Positions 50,028 through 63,929 of a DNA stretch of 64,000 bases are shown piece by piece. Location: the NCBI GenBank assembly GCA_020650975.1, contig JAIPMN010000761.1, positions 17,531-81,530 on the forward strand. Direction: 5' to 3'. The position numbers and the translations under genes were made by a program. This DNA comes from Apostichopus californicus. Taxonomy: Eukaryota > Echinodermata > Holothuroidea > Aspidochirotida > Stichopodidae. Positions within the stretch are counted from its first letter, which is position 1, and each line of letters opens with the position of its first letter. The notes under the pieces are model-generated. The model was not told the origin of the DNA. It saw only the letters and a list, made by a program, of their open reading frames with translations, and ran no database searches.

Positions 50028-52084
50028 ATTGTATCATTATCATGATACTTGGAAGGGATGTAATGGTCCACGGATGGCTCTCCAGCTTGTGACTAATTAT
50101 AGCAGAAGATGGGGAAAATACAAATGAAATTGAAAGAGACTTAAGTTCCATCATACGTAGTTGTTATAATGTTATTGCATTCATTATATTCAAGTAAGTA
50201 ACTTCACATTAGCAGTAGTCCTGGGTTTCACTAAAATATTAAAGAGCCGATAATTAAGCCATAAATAGATTAATGAAAAATGACATCCAATGAGTTTAGC
50301 TCTATTGTTGTCTTGTTCTCATTGAACCAAGACAGCACATATCTAATCTATCTGTATGATTCCCTAGTATTAACCTGTGTGACCTATGACCTCAGAATCC
50401 ACATCATCTCAAGGCTTGTCATTATAGTAAGTCTGGTCTAATGTAGATCGGCAGTTTTGTGCATTTCTGTTAGTACAAAGTTGAGATGTTGTTTTGGTTA
50501 TGTTGCATACATTAGAGGTGACATTTCAGAAAGGGAAATATATTTTATTCTGGTGTGGTCTTTGAATCGCATAATTAGTTCTCATTGTCTTTAATGGGTT
50601 ATGATGGTCCTCGACAGATGAGATGATCTTGCTTGTAGTCCTTAAGTTTAAACTTGCTCGAAACTGGAAGTGTTAATCTAGCTTGATTGAGATACGAACA
50701 AGATTTCAAGAACCAACTGTGGAAACATTCACAAGCTACTTTAATATAAGTAACGTCAGGCCAACTTACTTTTCACATTCTCCTACACAGGCTCTCTAGT
50801 GGATAAGCAGTTTGCTAACAGTTTTATTTTAATATCAGTAGTCAAATATTGAGGTACTCATTGCCAGAAGCATTAGATTGTAGATGCACTTGGGCAATTG
50901 TCTGCAGATGTAATCATGAAGAGCCCTTAGAAAATTGAGATCAAGATATGCGAACAAGTGTTTCCTAAGTTCTAATGTTTTTTAATATTGCTTGTCGAGG
51001 TGTCTGCAAAAAATTTCACATCGCAAAAAAGCAAACATGCTGCAATGTCTGCCTTGCACATGAATGCAAACACACTCAGTTTTATGCTCATCTATGATGG
51101 AACCATTTTGTAAAGAGGTTTTTAGCATATTCACCAAATTCATCAACGGGGAGAGAAAAGAACAATGAAATAAAGTTGATATTAAGTGGACTACGAAACT
51201 GAAAATGTTAATTTTGATAAAACCGAGGAAAGGAATGGAATATTCAATAATACAATTGAGCTAAAGTTATATAAAAAAGGAAATTGGCCATATGAAGTGG
51301 AAGTAGAGATCATAACATTCCATGACTAAAAGTTGTCAAATTTAATGGTCATATAACTTTACTGGTATAAGCAGAGTGTTAAAACAGTTCTCTTTAGTTG
51401 TATGTCTAATTAAAAGGGATATTCCCTGTTAATGAAGTTGATTGCTTAACAACATTGCCGGTCATTTTCTTTCTCTGTAGGATTAAACCATGACATGATA
51501 GCAAATTATGGCAAATATATGAATTGTTTCCAAATTGTGTGAACTTTTGTTTATGCGTCTGGCAACAGTAGATTAAATGATGTCATGTCATAGCATTTGA
51601 GCTGAAATTATTATTTTTTCTTTTGTTTCTAGGTAATATCTAAATCATTTCTAGAAAAAGCTGCAGTTTGATGGCTCGCTAAAATATGGAGAAACTTTGA
51701 CAAATAAGCAAACACTCCAAATTATAACATTTAAATGACAAATCAACAAGAAGATTATAATATTAGAAAAGTAAAGGTTTCAAAAGAACACGTGTCATGA
51801 TGACATCACAGACCATCAACGCTAATCCAGTTCTTGGAATAAGGAAAGGATTAGCCAGTCTAAATCTAGGTTACTTAACCATATGGCACAAGATATTGAG
51901 ATACGATTTTCACTTTAATACAGATTGGAATATGTAAACTTCTTTACCATATAAACTATAATATTGTTGGCAACAGAAATATCCATAAAATCAATTCAAT
52001 GTTGGTTGAGATTTTGTCAATGACAATAAAATAACCACTGGGATGAGGGCATTCACTCTGGCTGTTATTTTAAAGTGGTGAGAA

Positions 52085-52132
52085 TATATATCATATATAT
52101 ATATATGATATCATACATATATATCATATCAT
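52085..52132. repeat. (TA)n palindromic tract
   Basis: tatcat(at)n and its complement form a long self-complementary AT tract, followed by atcatacatatatatcat. Confidence 0.85.
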
Positions 52133-53055
52133 AGATTCAGGATTCAGTCGACATTTTGATGTCTCTTTCCTTTGTTTGGTCCATATTTGTATTATAAATA
52201 TTAATATAAATATTTCCTCCCTGTAGCAAGCAATTCTCTTAAATTGTAATAAATAAACTATTATTTCTCAAAAAAAGTTTGCTTTGCATTTCACAATAAA
52301 ATGTCAATACAGTATTAGTGTCTATGCCCTATTGTAATTAGATGTCCACTTTAATATAAATGCATTTTTCATATATCATTTAACAGTTATGAATAAAACT
52401 TTGTGCGGATATGGAATGGCCCATGCATGATTGATGTATACATATCAAATTGCTTTCTTGTTGACACTAACAAAGAGCATTATGCAGAGAGACATCGGTA
52501 CAAAAGATACCAACCTTTCCTGCTGGACAAGCTTAAGTTAAAATTAATAGGGGTCAGCACTGACCAATTAAAATAAACTTTAGATAACAAGGATCAGGAA
52601 ATCCATCTCCAGAAGATATAGAGCATTTGTTGGAATGCAAATTGGTTGCTGATTATTCAACCGATATTAAAGTGGTTCATCTTGATCTGTCTGAAGCTTC
52701 CTTCAGCATTTGTGGCAGTTCTCTGCGTGGGTGTGTTTAAAAGTGTGTGTACATGTGGTATGTGTTAAGCGACAGTGATTGTGTTGGTGGCATATTGAAA
52801 ACTTTTGACCTTTTGTTTTCGCTGCAATGGTGTTCATTAGTCGAGGTCTAAAGTCATTATTTGAGAAAGCAATTTCTGGATATGATTCATGTGTCTTCTT
52901 GCATCTTCAAGATAGCTTTATTATGTCAGGGATACGCTATTTTGATGGATATACAACGTTTTTTTTTATATCTCTAAATTCCCTACAATAGGTACTTGAA
53001 ATTCATTAAACCCTTGGACGATTCAATCAGTTGATTGACAGTTCTTGGTCTTTCA

Positions 53056-53089
53056 ACCCCCCCCCCCTCCCACCTCCATTCCCTCTCCT
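53056..53089. repeat. C-rich tract
   Basis: An 11-base C run followed by tcccacctccattccctctcc. Confidence 0.85.
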
Positions 53090-53662
53090 GATGAAGCATT
53101 TTTCTTCACACCTTACATAAAGTTGAACAGTACCTTCAACCGTTAACAATTCTCTGAAGCATCTGTACAGTAGTTGCGGACATGTGTTACAAATACGTTT
53201 GGTATGAAAGGAATAAAACCGGCTGGTCAATATCTTTAATTTATTTACACACCTCGTGGGAGGATAAACTTTGAGATGAATGACAACAAATTAAGACTAA
53301 AGTTGGATGTTTTCCACAGAGATTAACAAAAATTACCATCATTTCTATGATTTTTTGTAACGGTGGTGATGAACAAAAAGAATGTTAACAAACACACAAG
53401 AGGGAAGAGAAAGTAAGAAAGTAATTTAAAAGTACTTTTGATGTATCTTGCAGTTAAATTTTCCTCAAATTAGATCTTTTTTGAATCATTAGTTAGATGT
53501 TTGCCCCAGAGTTCCTGGAAATATTGTACATAATTTTGATATACGGTTATGTGAATCACATTTTCGTGATATGAATTAAAGTATCGTTTCTGGTCGAAAT
53601 TGCTCTGTTTTAGAAATATATAGATAGGTTAATAAAACTTATGAAGGTATATGTAGGGTCTC

Positions 53663-53759
53663 ATTTACCATGACAACAATTTTGAAAAATTCTAATTTAC
53701 CATGACGACAACTTTTGAAAAATTCTAATTTACCATGACCACAACTTTTGAAAAATTCG
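53663..53759 (+). repeat. 33-bp tandem repeat, 3 copies
   Basis: aatttaccatgac-acaactt plus ttgaaaaattct, three adjacent copies. Confidence 0.9.
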
Positions 53760-54018
53760 AAGGTACACTATTTCTATAGGTTTTTCACGATGCTGTATAA
53801 GGATTGAGGTTTAATAACAGTTAATGGGCATTAAGGCATGAGTGTTCACTACTCAATCTAGTATATAGTTTAACCATATGAGGCTCAATCTTGTATGGAT
53901 ATATTCCACGTTGAGAAATTTGAAATTTAAATGAAAGACAACCCTCCTCGGTTCCTCCTACAGGAACAGTGTGGATGCATGGCTGTACAAGATTTCAAGT
54001 GCATTTTGCCAGCACTTA

Positions 54019-54291
54019 TTAAAGGGGTTGTCTGATGGCGCAAGTGAAATGTTTTGAAACTGGATAGCTTAAGAATAGTCTAGTATCACAATTTGAGCAT
54101 GATTTATGTTGGGAATAATTAATTAAGATGTCAGAGGAGGTCAGGGGTCATGCACATTCTAGTGCTAAGATGTATTTTTACGATATATAAACATCAATTG
54201 AATGAGTCCTAACTGGTTGTGTAGGAAGATGTACAGAGTTTATCTTCCATGGAAAGGTCAATTTTTTTTGGTCATTGGACATCTCCTTTAA
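54019..54291. mobile_element. TTAA-flanked MITE, 273 bp
   Basis: Left end TTAA|aggggttgtctgatggc; right end gtcattggacatctcct|TTAA. The right end reversed reads aggagatgtccaatgac, so the first 17 bases of the two termini agree at about 12 to 13 positions. TTAA at both edges is the target duplication used by piggyBac-type transposases. The interior has no coding frame, so it would be non-autonomous. No further copy is certain here, though 55673-55692 (ttaaagggttagtccattgg) has a similar terminus. Confidence 0.55.
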
Positions 54292-55778
54292 AGGTGAAGT
54301 GATTTCTTTTTAGCTTCAATTTTCCACAATAATCAATATGTCTATGAAACCAGAAGTACTTTGCATATTCCATAGAAAAAATCCCTCACATTAGAATGTT
54401 CAGGCGAGGGGTTACATTTCCTCACAGTTATACAGTAATACATTGAGAGCAATTAAGGAACAAGTAATGTATTTCTTTGTCTCCTATTTACATATTAAAG
54501 TGAGACGTTAAAGATTTAATAAATCACAGTTAATGGTATCTATCTTGACTGATTGACTCTCATTTAGTGATGGTTATTGATACTGGTTGTTGGAATTAAT
54601 AAGCCCTGATTGCAGCTTTAACCATTGTTAAGTCCTTCAATGGCAGGGATGGAAGCATTAGAGTCTATCTAGGGAAGACAGCAACATCACTTTATCCACC
54701 TTAGATGAGTACTTTACGTTTTGCTAACGACGAAACGACACTAATTGTTTTGTCGTATTGACAGATATCCTTTCTCGGTTGTTTAATTGATGACTGTAAT
54801 AGCATAAATTATGATGTGTAGAATCTTGCGATGTCTTCCAATTAAGTCTCATGAATAAATTATAAAATGCACTTTAATAAGGTGAGGAAGGAGAAACAGA
54901 TAAACTTTATAGTTTTAATATACAGTATTGTAAGTATTTAGTATGAAAAAACAGTGAGAAGTCTTTGTATTAAATTTAGGCCGCATAATTTAGAACTTAG
55001 ATAGAAAAGCTTTCCTTATTTGGCCAAAGATCTAGGTCCAGATCATGGGCAGATTGGTGAAATCTGTTTTTAGGTAAAATTCAAGAAAAGCATAGTTTGG
55101 TAAATTTGTGCCAAAATGAGCTCTTTGAAGAAAGTAGATCTAACAAACAGATCTTGTATAGTTGATAAAAATCTGAAATCTAACGTTTTTCATATCAAGA
55201 AATATTTACACACAGTACATGTACCCATAGAACTTTAATATTGGGATGTTGCATTTGTTGTAGGCTGCTAGTAAAAACAAGAAGAAAATAGCTAGTAATT
55301 GTATTACAAATGTATTAACATTAATGTATGTTGCAGAATGTCTTGACTGCTTCGATAGGCAAATATCCCACAAAACTTGCGACAATGGGATTTGGTTTTA
55401 TTCAGTGTGTAAATTGTTTTGATAGGACTGTGTTGTGTGTAGATCAAGTACATGGTAAGCTGATCTTGATGTCTCATACGGACCACAGATGTGGAAGTGA
55501 CGGTAAGATGGATGGTTCACATAGTTTTCTTATCCTGCTGCCAGCTTATAAACTAATTTGTTTACTCTCTGTATCGTACACAACTATTAAACCACACTGA
55601 TTAGATATTGAGTTAAATGATCTTGTGATCTAGGGTAGACACAAGTAAGTTATTCAGGAAGTGAAATCGTTTAAAGGGTTAGTCCATTGGTTGAAGTTGG
55701 TTGCTCAATAAAAATGGTGCAAAATTTCTGCATCTTTGATTCAAGACAGTATCCATAGCATTTTGTATGGTGTAGATA

Positions 55779-55870
55779 TGAATTTGTCCGAGTTGGTGGT
55801 ATTTCTTGAATGTATCTCTAACCATGAATTTGTCCAAGTTGGTGGTATTTCGTGAATGTGTCTCATAAAA
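55779..55870 (+). repeat. 46-bp tandem duplication
   Basis: atgaatttgtccgagttggt plus ggtatttcttgaatgt, then a second copy with four to five substitutions. Confidence 0.85.
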
Positions 55871-56759
55871 ACGGAATGAATGATGTCATCACTGCAGTTC
55901 AGCGAAAAATGGTTTTATTTCATTTTTTCCTGAATAATATTTCACGTATTCAAAAAGGATATTAACATTTCTCCAGAGAATTCAGGATCGAGTGATTAAC
56001 CATTCAAACTAGGTTTAATACATTCAAGCAACCATATCTTGAGTTAGGGACAAGATATTGAGATAGGGGATTTCAACAAGCAATGTAGAATATTTTCATT
56101 TTTTTCCATACAAGTGTGTGACATTGATTGCCACTGGAATATCTCTCTGAGGTCCCTGATGAGAAAGTCATCTCCTTCATCTGTATTGTCTGCTTTGATA
56201 AGTCACCATCCTCTCCATTCTCTCCATCCTCTTGTCTTTCATGGATGAGACATACAGTGCTACACATGGAGAAGTTTGTTGACATCTCGGCTCGGCTCGG
56301 GAGGATCAATTAATCAATAGAAGATGCATACTGTCTATCCGATTCGTTATCTGTTTAATGGAATCAAAAAGTACATTTTAACCCAAAGTACGAGAAAAGT
56401 TCAGTTTTTGTCTACACTCAGCTGAGGATGCTTTGAGTTGTTAGGTTTGTGGAAAAAGTTTATGATTAATGAAGCAGATATTGGATAATATCATAAAACT
56501 CAAGGTTTCAGCTTTGGGAAAATATTGAGGAGAAAAGGAATAATGATCCAAGTACCAGTCAATTGGCTCAAAAGTAAAAGACAAGAGAAAACGAGGAAAG
56601 AATATTTGGTTGCTATGGGCTGACTGTTGAGTGTCCTTTTGGGCTGACTGTTAAGTGTCTTAGTGTTTAGTGGTTTGTGTGGTTCTTTGCCACAGTTTGT
56701 GTTTGGGTGAATCTTCTCTGTCAGGAACATAATATAGAGCTGATGTTGTCACAAACGGG

Positions 56760-57175
56760 TGCCACAAAGTTGAGATAGTTTGTATCTTTTCCATTGTCTA
56801 CAGTTTTCCCAGACATTTGTACCTGCACTAGCCTGCATTATGCAATCCAGTACAGAGTCGATGCAATACAAATTGGTTTGTATGTAAACAGGAGCAACAA
56901 AGTTGAGATAGTTTGTATCTTTTCAATTGTCTACAGTTTGCCCAGACATTTGTACCTGCACTAGCCTGCATTATGCCATCCAGTACAGAGTCGATGCAAT
57001 ACACAATAATAGTTTGTATGTAAACAGGCACAACAAAGTTGAGATAGTTTGTATCTTTTCAATAGTCTACAGTATGCCCAGACATTTGTACCTGCACTAG
57101 CCTGTATTATGCAATCCAGTACAAAGTCAATGAAATATAAACTAACATTGTACAGTCCAGTACAAAGCAAGTCAG
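56760..57175 (+). repeat. About 134-bp tandem repeat, 3 copies
   Basis: aaagttgagatagtttgtat recurs at 56766, 56899 and 57035. Each copy contains acatttgtacctgcactagc and ccagtacagagtcgatgcaa. The minus strand gives overlapping artefactual open frames. Confidence 0.9.
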
Positions 57176-57538
57176 TTATGCAGACAACTGTTTAATATGA
57201 GATTCTGTGTAAAGGAAGTTTAGTGCAAGGTACCATTATGCAATCTGCTAGATTCCTCTGCTTTAGGAAGGAAGTATATAACACAATTGTTTTGTAACAT
57301 CAATTATTCTCCAACCGTTGGGATCAAAATATCTCAAATTGAAAAAGTTGAACCAAAACAGGAAATCAATATATGAGCGGAAATTCTAGACAATATCTTT
57401 CATTTTCCTTCCCTGTGGATTCACTGTCTGCTCAAAATCATCTGTGAAATATGAGTTACATGAATGTGACATTAATATCAATTGTGCCTGATTAAAGGTT
57501 TTGTTGGGCAGAAACATGAATGTAATGGAAGTAGCGGG

Positions 57539-57558
57539 AGAGGGGGGGGGGGGGAGGT
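57539..57558 (+). repeat. G homopolymer tract
   Basis: A run of about 15 G within gagaggg...gaggtt. Confidence 0.9.
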
Positions 57559-57841
57559 TCAGAGTGATTATGATAGCTGTTTCATTGGAGAATGTTTAAT
57601 AAAGGAGACCTGAGGACAAAAGCTAGGTAAAAGATTGCTATATCTTAATGGTGCATGAATGTGCTAGATATATCATCTGAATGACAAATGAACAAGCAAG
57701 AAGCCCTACTTTCATTGCTTATAAAATAAATACAACAATGGAAATGTTCATCATAGCATTTGATTTATGATCAGCTAAACCAGGTAGATGTGGCTGCATC
57801 TGTATTGGAATGAAGAAGTGCATAGGCAGATGTTTGGGAAA

Positions 57842-57860
57842 GGGGGGGGGGGAGGGGGCA
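57842..57860 (+). repeat. G homopolymer tract
   Basis: A run of G interrupted once by A. Confidence 0.9.
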
Positions 57861-57954
57861 AGGGGAGCAGGTGTGGCAAGGAGATCACCATCAATTTGTT
57901 TTTTTCTGAGAGCTGACCTTGCTGAAGCTTCATGAGCTCCTGAAGGAGGTGTTG

Positions 57955-58212
57955 GACGATGGGTGAGAATAGGAGAGAAGCAGAAGGTCAGCAGGTATAG
58001 AGGGCAGTACACAGACATGCAAATGAGTGAGAATAGTAGAGAAGCACGTTAACAGGGATAGAGGGCGGCACACAGACATGCACATGGGTGAGAATAGGAG
58101 AGTAACAGAAGGTCAGCAGGGATAGAGGGCAGTACACAGACATGCAAATAAGTGAGAATAGTAGAGAAGCATTTATAAGGTCAACAGGGATAGAGGGCGG
58201 TACACAGACATG
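57955..58212 (+). repeat. 61 to 65-bp tandem repeat, about 4 copies
   Basis: gtgagaatag recurs at 57962, 58027, 58088 and 58152, followed by agagaagca, a deletion-prone middle, and gatagagggc plus agtacacagacatgca. Confidence 0.9.
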
Positions 58213-58998
58213 CACATGCATTATGTAATGATTATCTTCTAAGATATTTTCTGATCTGTGTCGGACACACATGTAAAGTATGTCCAAATGCATGTTGATA
58301 TACTCTCATGTACTAGCAATGAAGGAAGAACTCAAACGTTAAAAAGAAAGAGACTAAATATCCAAACCAAGCAAATTTAAGATACTCAAGCGATAAACGT
58401 TTGTAATTACACGGCTGTGAGATCTTGTAGTTTTGTATGAGCAGCCTTGAAAGTACCTACCTACTTCTATATTCACCATTACCCATGCATGAACGTGTGC
58501 CAACCTGGGAAGACTTGTGAAGCGTGAATGACATCCGTAATATGCGACATTAAACAGGTTAATGATGCTTATCAGTGGTTCAGTTTTATGGCAAACTTTT
58601 ATAGGCTCGGCAGGATTTGCTTCACGAAATATACTTAAAATCTCCTTGGGGCAGTTTTACCAAACGATACAGTTCTTAAGTTATTATTGTCAAAATAGAA
58701 GTATATTAACATAATAAATAAATTAAATGTAACTCTATTTATTAGTTGGTGGAAACTTCATGCAGTAGAAGAATGGTTTAATATACATAGTAAAGCTTAT
58801 ACTGCCTGGCAGCTATTTTGTGTGCCTGCACATCTTACACCCAGCTGCCAGCACAGTGCAGCAAATGTTGGCAAGCTTCACAAAAGTATACATATATATT
58901 ATGGTGATGTATATGGCTTGCAGAAAGAAACATAGCAGGATACTTAATGTCCCAATGAGACTTTTGATCATAGAATACGTATCGGTGAACATCTTACA

Positions 58999-59330
58999 GT
59001 TGCATGTAGGCGCGTAGCCGGGAATTTGCCAAGGGAGGGGTGAAACTGTAGGCAAACTATGAGAGCCGTAGATACGGCATTGCAAACTATCTAAGCGTAG
59101 CACCACCATGGCTTGCGCAAAGCGTACAAGACAACTTTGGCTGAAAATGCATCCCAGATAGCTGGAAATGGCACTTCCCAGGCCTTGTTAGTTGTATCTT
59201 AGCATTTTCTCTTTTGAAATTACTAGCGATATCATAAAAACATTAAAACAAATTTTAAAAAATATGCTCAAGGGGGGGGGGGGGGTGGCTGCCCCCTTTG
59301 CTCCCCCTTGGCTACGCGCCTGGTTGCATG
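58999..59330. mobile_element. hAT-type MITE, 316 bp, with 8-bp target duplication
   Basis: The element is 59007-59322. The left end is taggcgcgtagccggg; the right end reversed is caggcgcgtagccaag, sharing a 13-bp AGGCGCGTAGCC-type terminus. An identical 8-bp gttgcatg flanks it at 58999-59006 and 59323-59330. Eight-bp duplications and C/TAGG-starting short termini are the hallmarks of hAT transposons. The interior contains a G run (59273-59285) and no transposase frame, so it is non-autonomous. The perfect target duplication suggests a fairly recent insertion. Confidence 0.85.
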
Positions 59331-60639
59331 CAGTTTACAATAAGAGTAACATGATTGGATATATCTATAATGAGAGTTAAATCACAGAATGAACCAAGAT
59401 CCATGTACCTCTGATCCTGCAAGTAACCTTGTTCTATAGTCCCACAAAATATTGGAAGGAAGCACTTTCTACCACCAGATACACCAGCATTAGACTCTTT
59501 ACAGTCTGCAAACCGTACAAACACATCCATTAAACGACTTGGATAAATGCTTGCCTTAGAATGTGTGGAGGTAATTATGTGTGTTTGGTATATAACTTGA
59601 AACTTGAGTTATTAAATGACACATTCTTTCAGATATGTGGTCAAAGCTGAGAGACAGGTCTGCTAGATACTGTGCAAGTTTTAAGATGAGTTTATTAAAT
59701 TTCAGTCTTTGCCAGCAGCTGACAAACAGCTATTGGGAAGATTGGGTTAAAACTGAAGAACCAATTCATCTTTTCAGAGTGAATATCATATTTACCAATC
59801 TGAAGTGTCATTGCTCATGTAGTATGCCATTGCAATTACCTCTTATCTAGCGGATGTTTGATAAAGAAAGAAGCAATACTGCAGGGAGTGAGTGTGTAAA
59901 GGAGTTTTGACCCAGAAAGCATAGACTGTCATCCCCAGAAGTAATGTTTCTAAGATGGCAAGTTGATAAAGCCTGTCTTGTGGTTTTCAACTTAATTAAT
60001 TAACTTCCGGTATATATGTTGATAGGCACTTTATACCTGCAGTACTTACATTGTTGGCTTCATCTTGCCACAAGACCAACTTTGCTATCAGGTCAAGAAC
60101 CAGCAGATATAGTTACTAATGTACGTATGTTGCAACAGTTTTCATGTTTGCAGGATAGTTCGTGACAGAGCTAAGGTCTCGGCTGAAAGAATGTTTGCAA
60201 GCTGGTATATCATTCGTGTTCTTACTGAGTGAGTTGCTATTTATCAGGCATAATTTAATGATATCATTTAAGTTTATTCAGATCCTCCCACCCCCCTCCT
60301 TCCTTCAATCCTTAGCTCCTAGCTGTAGATACCTGATTAGTAAAATAGAGTAATTCATTAAATTGCTGAAATTGAAACTGTCCTGAAATGGATTTGGGCA
60401 CTTTTTGCCAATTTCAGTTCTTCTACCAAAAACTACACATTTGAAATGTGATCACAGTTGTGTTATTGATGTGCTTTGTGTTTAGTCCCTATTTTCAGTG
60501 CAAGAGGACAGGTCACATGCACCTCTCCCCTCCCCCCCCCCCATTCCCACTGCCTTTATGTATTATCTTTTGCTTCCAAATCGTTTGCAATTTCAATCCT
60601 TGAAACTGCAGTTGACATTCGCAAGACAATATGAACAGT

Positions 60640-61230
60640 GTGTTAGCGTACTTGATATCTTTCATGGAAGTCAGAAAAGGATGATGGTTGCTCTACACAT
60701 TAATGTGGAACAGTTGTATAATGTATGAAAAAGATAATGTACCACAGAAAATGTGAGAGTGAACTGGTTGGTTCACCTGCCAATTTCATAATTTGCCTAG
60801 CATATGAGGAAATATTGATATCATTAAATTTATTTCCCCTCCCCCCGCCCCTGAAAGACGATCCTGATGACACGTGTATCCACACCACGATATTGATTTC
60901 CCCTTTCCTGGTCAGATCCTCTTTGCGTGTTAGCGTACTTGATATCTCTCATGGAAGTCAGAAAAGGATGATGGTTACTATACTTTATACTGTAGCTACA
61001 CATTAATGTGGACAATTGTATAATGTATGAAAAAGATAATGTACCACAGAAAATGTGAGAGTGAACCGGTTGGTTCACCTGCCAATTTCATAATTTGCCT
61101 AGCATATGAGGAAATATTGATATCATTAAATTTATTTCCCCTCCCCCCGCCCCTGAAAGACGATCCTGATGACACGTGTATCCACACCACGATATTGATT
61201 TCCCCTTTCCTGGTCAGATCCTCTTTGCGT
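60640..61230 (+). repeat. Nearly perfect tandem duplication of about 290-300 bp
   Basis: Copy 1 is 60640-60926 and copy 2 is 60927-61230. They share gtgttagcgtacttgatatc, cagaaaatgtgagagtgaac and cctgatgacacgtgtatcca. Copy 2 has a 15-bp insertion near 60980-61000 and a few substitutions. Identical minus-strand open frames in both copies result from this duplication. Confidence 0.95.
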
Positions 61231-62293
61231 TCTCCAATGTGAACAAGGCCTATGATTATTCAAACTAAATTTTTGCTATATATGTATTATTTACTGATTG
61301 TCCTATTCAAATGTGACCTCACATGATTGATGTTACAATACAAAGCCCTTTTGTACAAATTTCTATGTACAATCTATAACAATATATGTGTTTAGTCACT
61401 TCCTTCAAGCAGGTTCTTTACAGAGCTCTGTATTGTAATATATAATTTGTGACGTACATCTGAAGATATTACCACACAGCTATAACCGCATCGAAATATA
61501 GTTCACTTGGCTAAGCTGTATTTTAAGTTGATTTTCAAGTTACACAAGACTTTATCTGCATTTAAATCAGTTTTTAGCTTGCATAATGCCAAAGTAACAA
61601 AATTGCCTCCTAGGCGGAGATATATATATAGAGAGAGAGGTGGAGAGAGATTTGTTGGAACTAAGTGGAATTTGTAAATATCTTTGAGGGGAAAAGCTAC
61701 AAGTGGCTTAGTTTGATAAATTGCCATCATATTTTGGTCTATTATTGGTACATTTGGTAAAATTGGCACTTTTAAGCATACTTGTATGTAATCAAATGCA
61801 CAGATCTCCTACATGAACTTTATTTACTTGGCTCAAAGAGTGTCATAACAGAAATGTTCTAGCTGGCCACACCTATCATTTGCATATAAAATTCTGTATG
61901 ATAGGTCTAATGATTAATTGTTACTTTATATTGGCTAATTACCAATTGATTGTATGATTAGGCACAAAGATAAACAATTGAATCAATAAAATGCTCTGCA
62001 GTAGTTAATTAGTCCAAAAGAAGTCATTCATCTGTTGGGAAATGGACACCATTGTATCATTTGACCACTGAAAGAACAAACTTCTTGACAAAAGGCAATG
62101 CCACTCCCATATTATGACTTAATCTTTCTATGGGAGACTTTCAGTCCGTTCCGGCATAAATTATTGACCTATGACCAAAAAGGATGAACGTGATAGAGAG
62201 GCAAAGGATATTACTCTTCTCCTTACTCTAAAACTCTAAAAAAAATTATCAAAGCTGTGGTTAAGTCTATTTTTGCTTTTGTCTAGTTGATAA

Positions 62294-62339
62294 GGGGAAG
62301 GGGAGAGAGGGGTGGGGGAGGAAAGAGAGGGGGTGGAAA
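62294..62339 (+). repeat. G-rich block with quadruplex potential
   Basis: ggggaaggggagagaggggt plus gggggagg and further G-runs. Confidence 0.65.
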
Positions 62340-63929
62340 GCTGTTGGTACTTAGTGCCTAAGAATGTCACATTATCATTGAACCAGGCATCTGATACTTT
62401 TGACATCTGGAGCAGTAATACTTCTTATCACCTCCAAATGACAACCATGTTTGATGCCAAGATAATTTTGATAGCTTGTTGCAGAATTATAAAAGGAAAT
62501 GATATTATATACCGTCTAATAATACAGTTCCTGATATAATGTGTTAGTAGGCTGTTTGACAATCTGTCTTACACGGGCAGTCTATCTGAGTTGAGTTTGA
62601 CAGGTCTGTAGCTACTAGCTAGAATGTTTGAGTTTCTAATCAGATCCTATTACGATCAGGGATTTTGTCTGCTACTCTCTGTGTCACCTAAAGTAATCTC
62701 TCCTGTTGAACAATCCGTTTGTAACAGAATTTTATAGAGACAGTTTATTGAGGGAGCATTGTAACATTATCTCCACCTTTCATTCTTATTTAAGAAGCAG
62801 TATACTTTAATTAAATGTGAAATGGATTTCAACATAACATGAAGAGACAAAACTAAAACAAAAGGTTCCCGTAGTGTGATATGTCTTTAATAGTTGTTAA
62901 GGAATATAAAGTGGAGGAATCGTAAAGCAGATCAGATCTGTTACATGTTTCTTTCTTGTCACATTTCTTTTTATGAACAAACATTTGCCATCGTAGTTAG
63001 GCACATGTGAGTTTTGAGACAGATTATCAGATATATGGGCATGACATGTGTGTCATTTCTTGGGTTTAATGTTCTCTTGAAAATGTGACACTCAAGTCCT
63101 GTCTGTTAATGGCTCCTTAAATTGTTAATGTGTAAAAATTGGGGGGGAAAATTGGGGTATCAGTTGTCACGTTGTATAATTTGTATGTTTAATGTTTATA
63201 TCTGGCTGTAAAAGTAGTCATTTGATGGCTTGAAACAAGGACAACTCTGGAAACCCAGCTGTAGTCAGAAGAAATGATAGTCAAGAGCAAGAAAATTTTT
63301 TTTTATTTTACCACCAAAATATAGAATAGGACAGATTTTGTTTCTTCCAAATTTACTTCTTTGGTATTCAAGTTTTAAGGAAAAGTACTTAAGTGACTTA
63401 CTGAGTGTCTGCTGGGATTAGGCTATAGCTTTATCTTTGGAGTACCCTTTGTGTTATAATGCATACCCCTAGCCACTGAGTTGTGACATTGTCTTAATAC
63501 ATACTGAATTATTGAAACATTGATGAACTACCAATGTAACAGAAGGAAGTATATGCGTTCAAAATGAAACAAAAATATTCTTTTGTTTTGATTTTGTGAT
63601 AAATTGAGTTCTAACAGTAGTACATTTAACCCACAGCCGTGTCAGCTGGGTTTGGGTAGATATATTCTAGTTCTGCGTAGCCTTTGTGTTACGCATAATG
63701 CTAGTATTACTGGATCATGACATAGTGTATGCATACTGAATTATTGAAACATTAGTGCAACATTGATAAATCACCAAATCATCAATGTAACAGTCTGCAA
63801 CTTTGCTATAGTAACAGAAATAATCCCGTCATAATTTGCGGCACATGGGAGATTTACCCTGCCGCTTAACATTTAGGTCCAGAACTGAACTTTAGGTGAT
63901 CATGGTTAGATCCCCTATGCCCAACAGTT

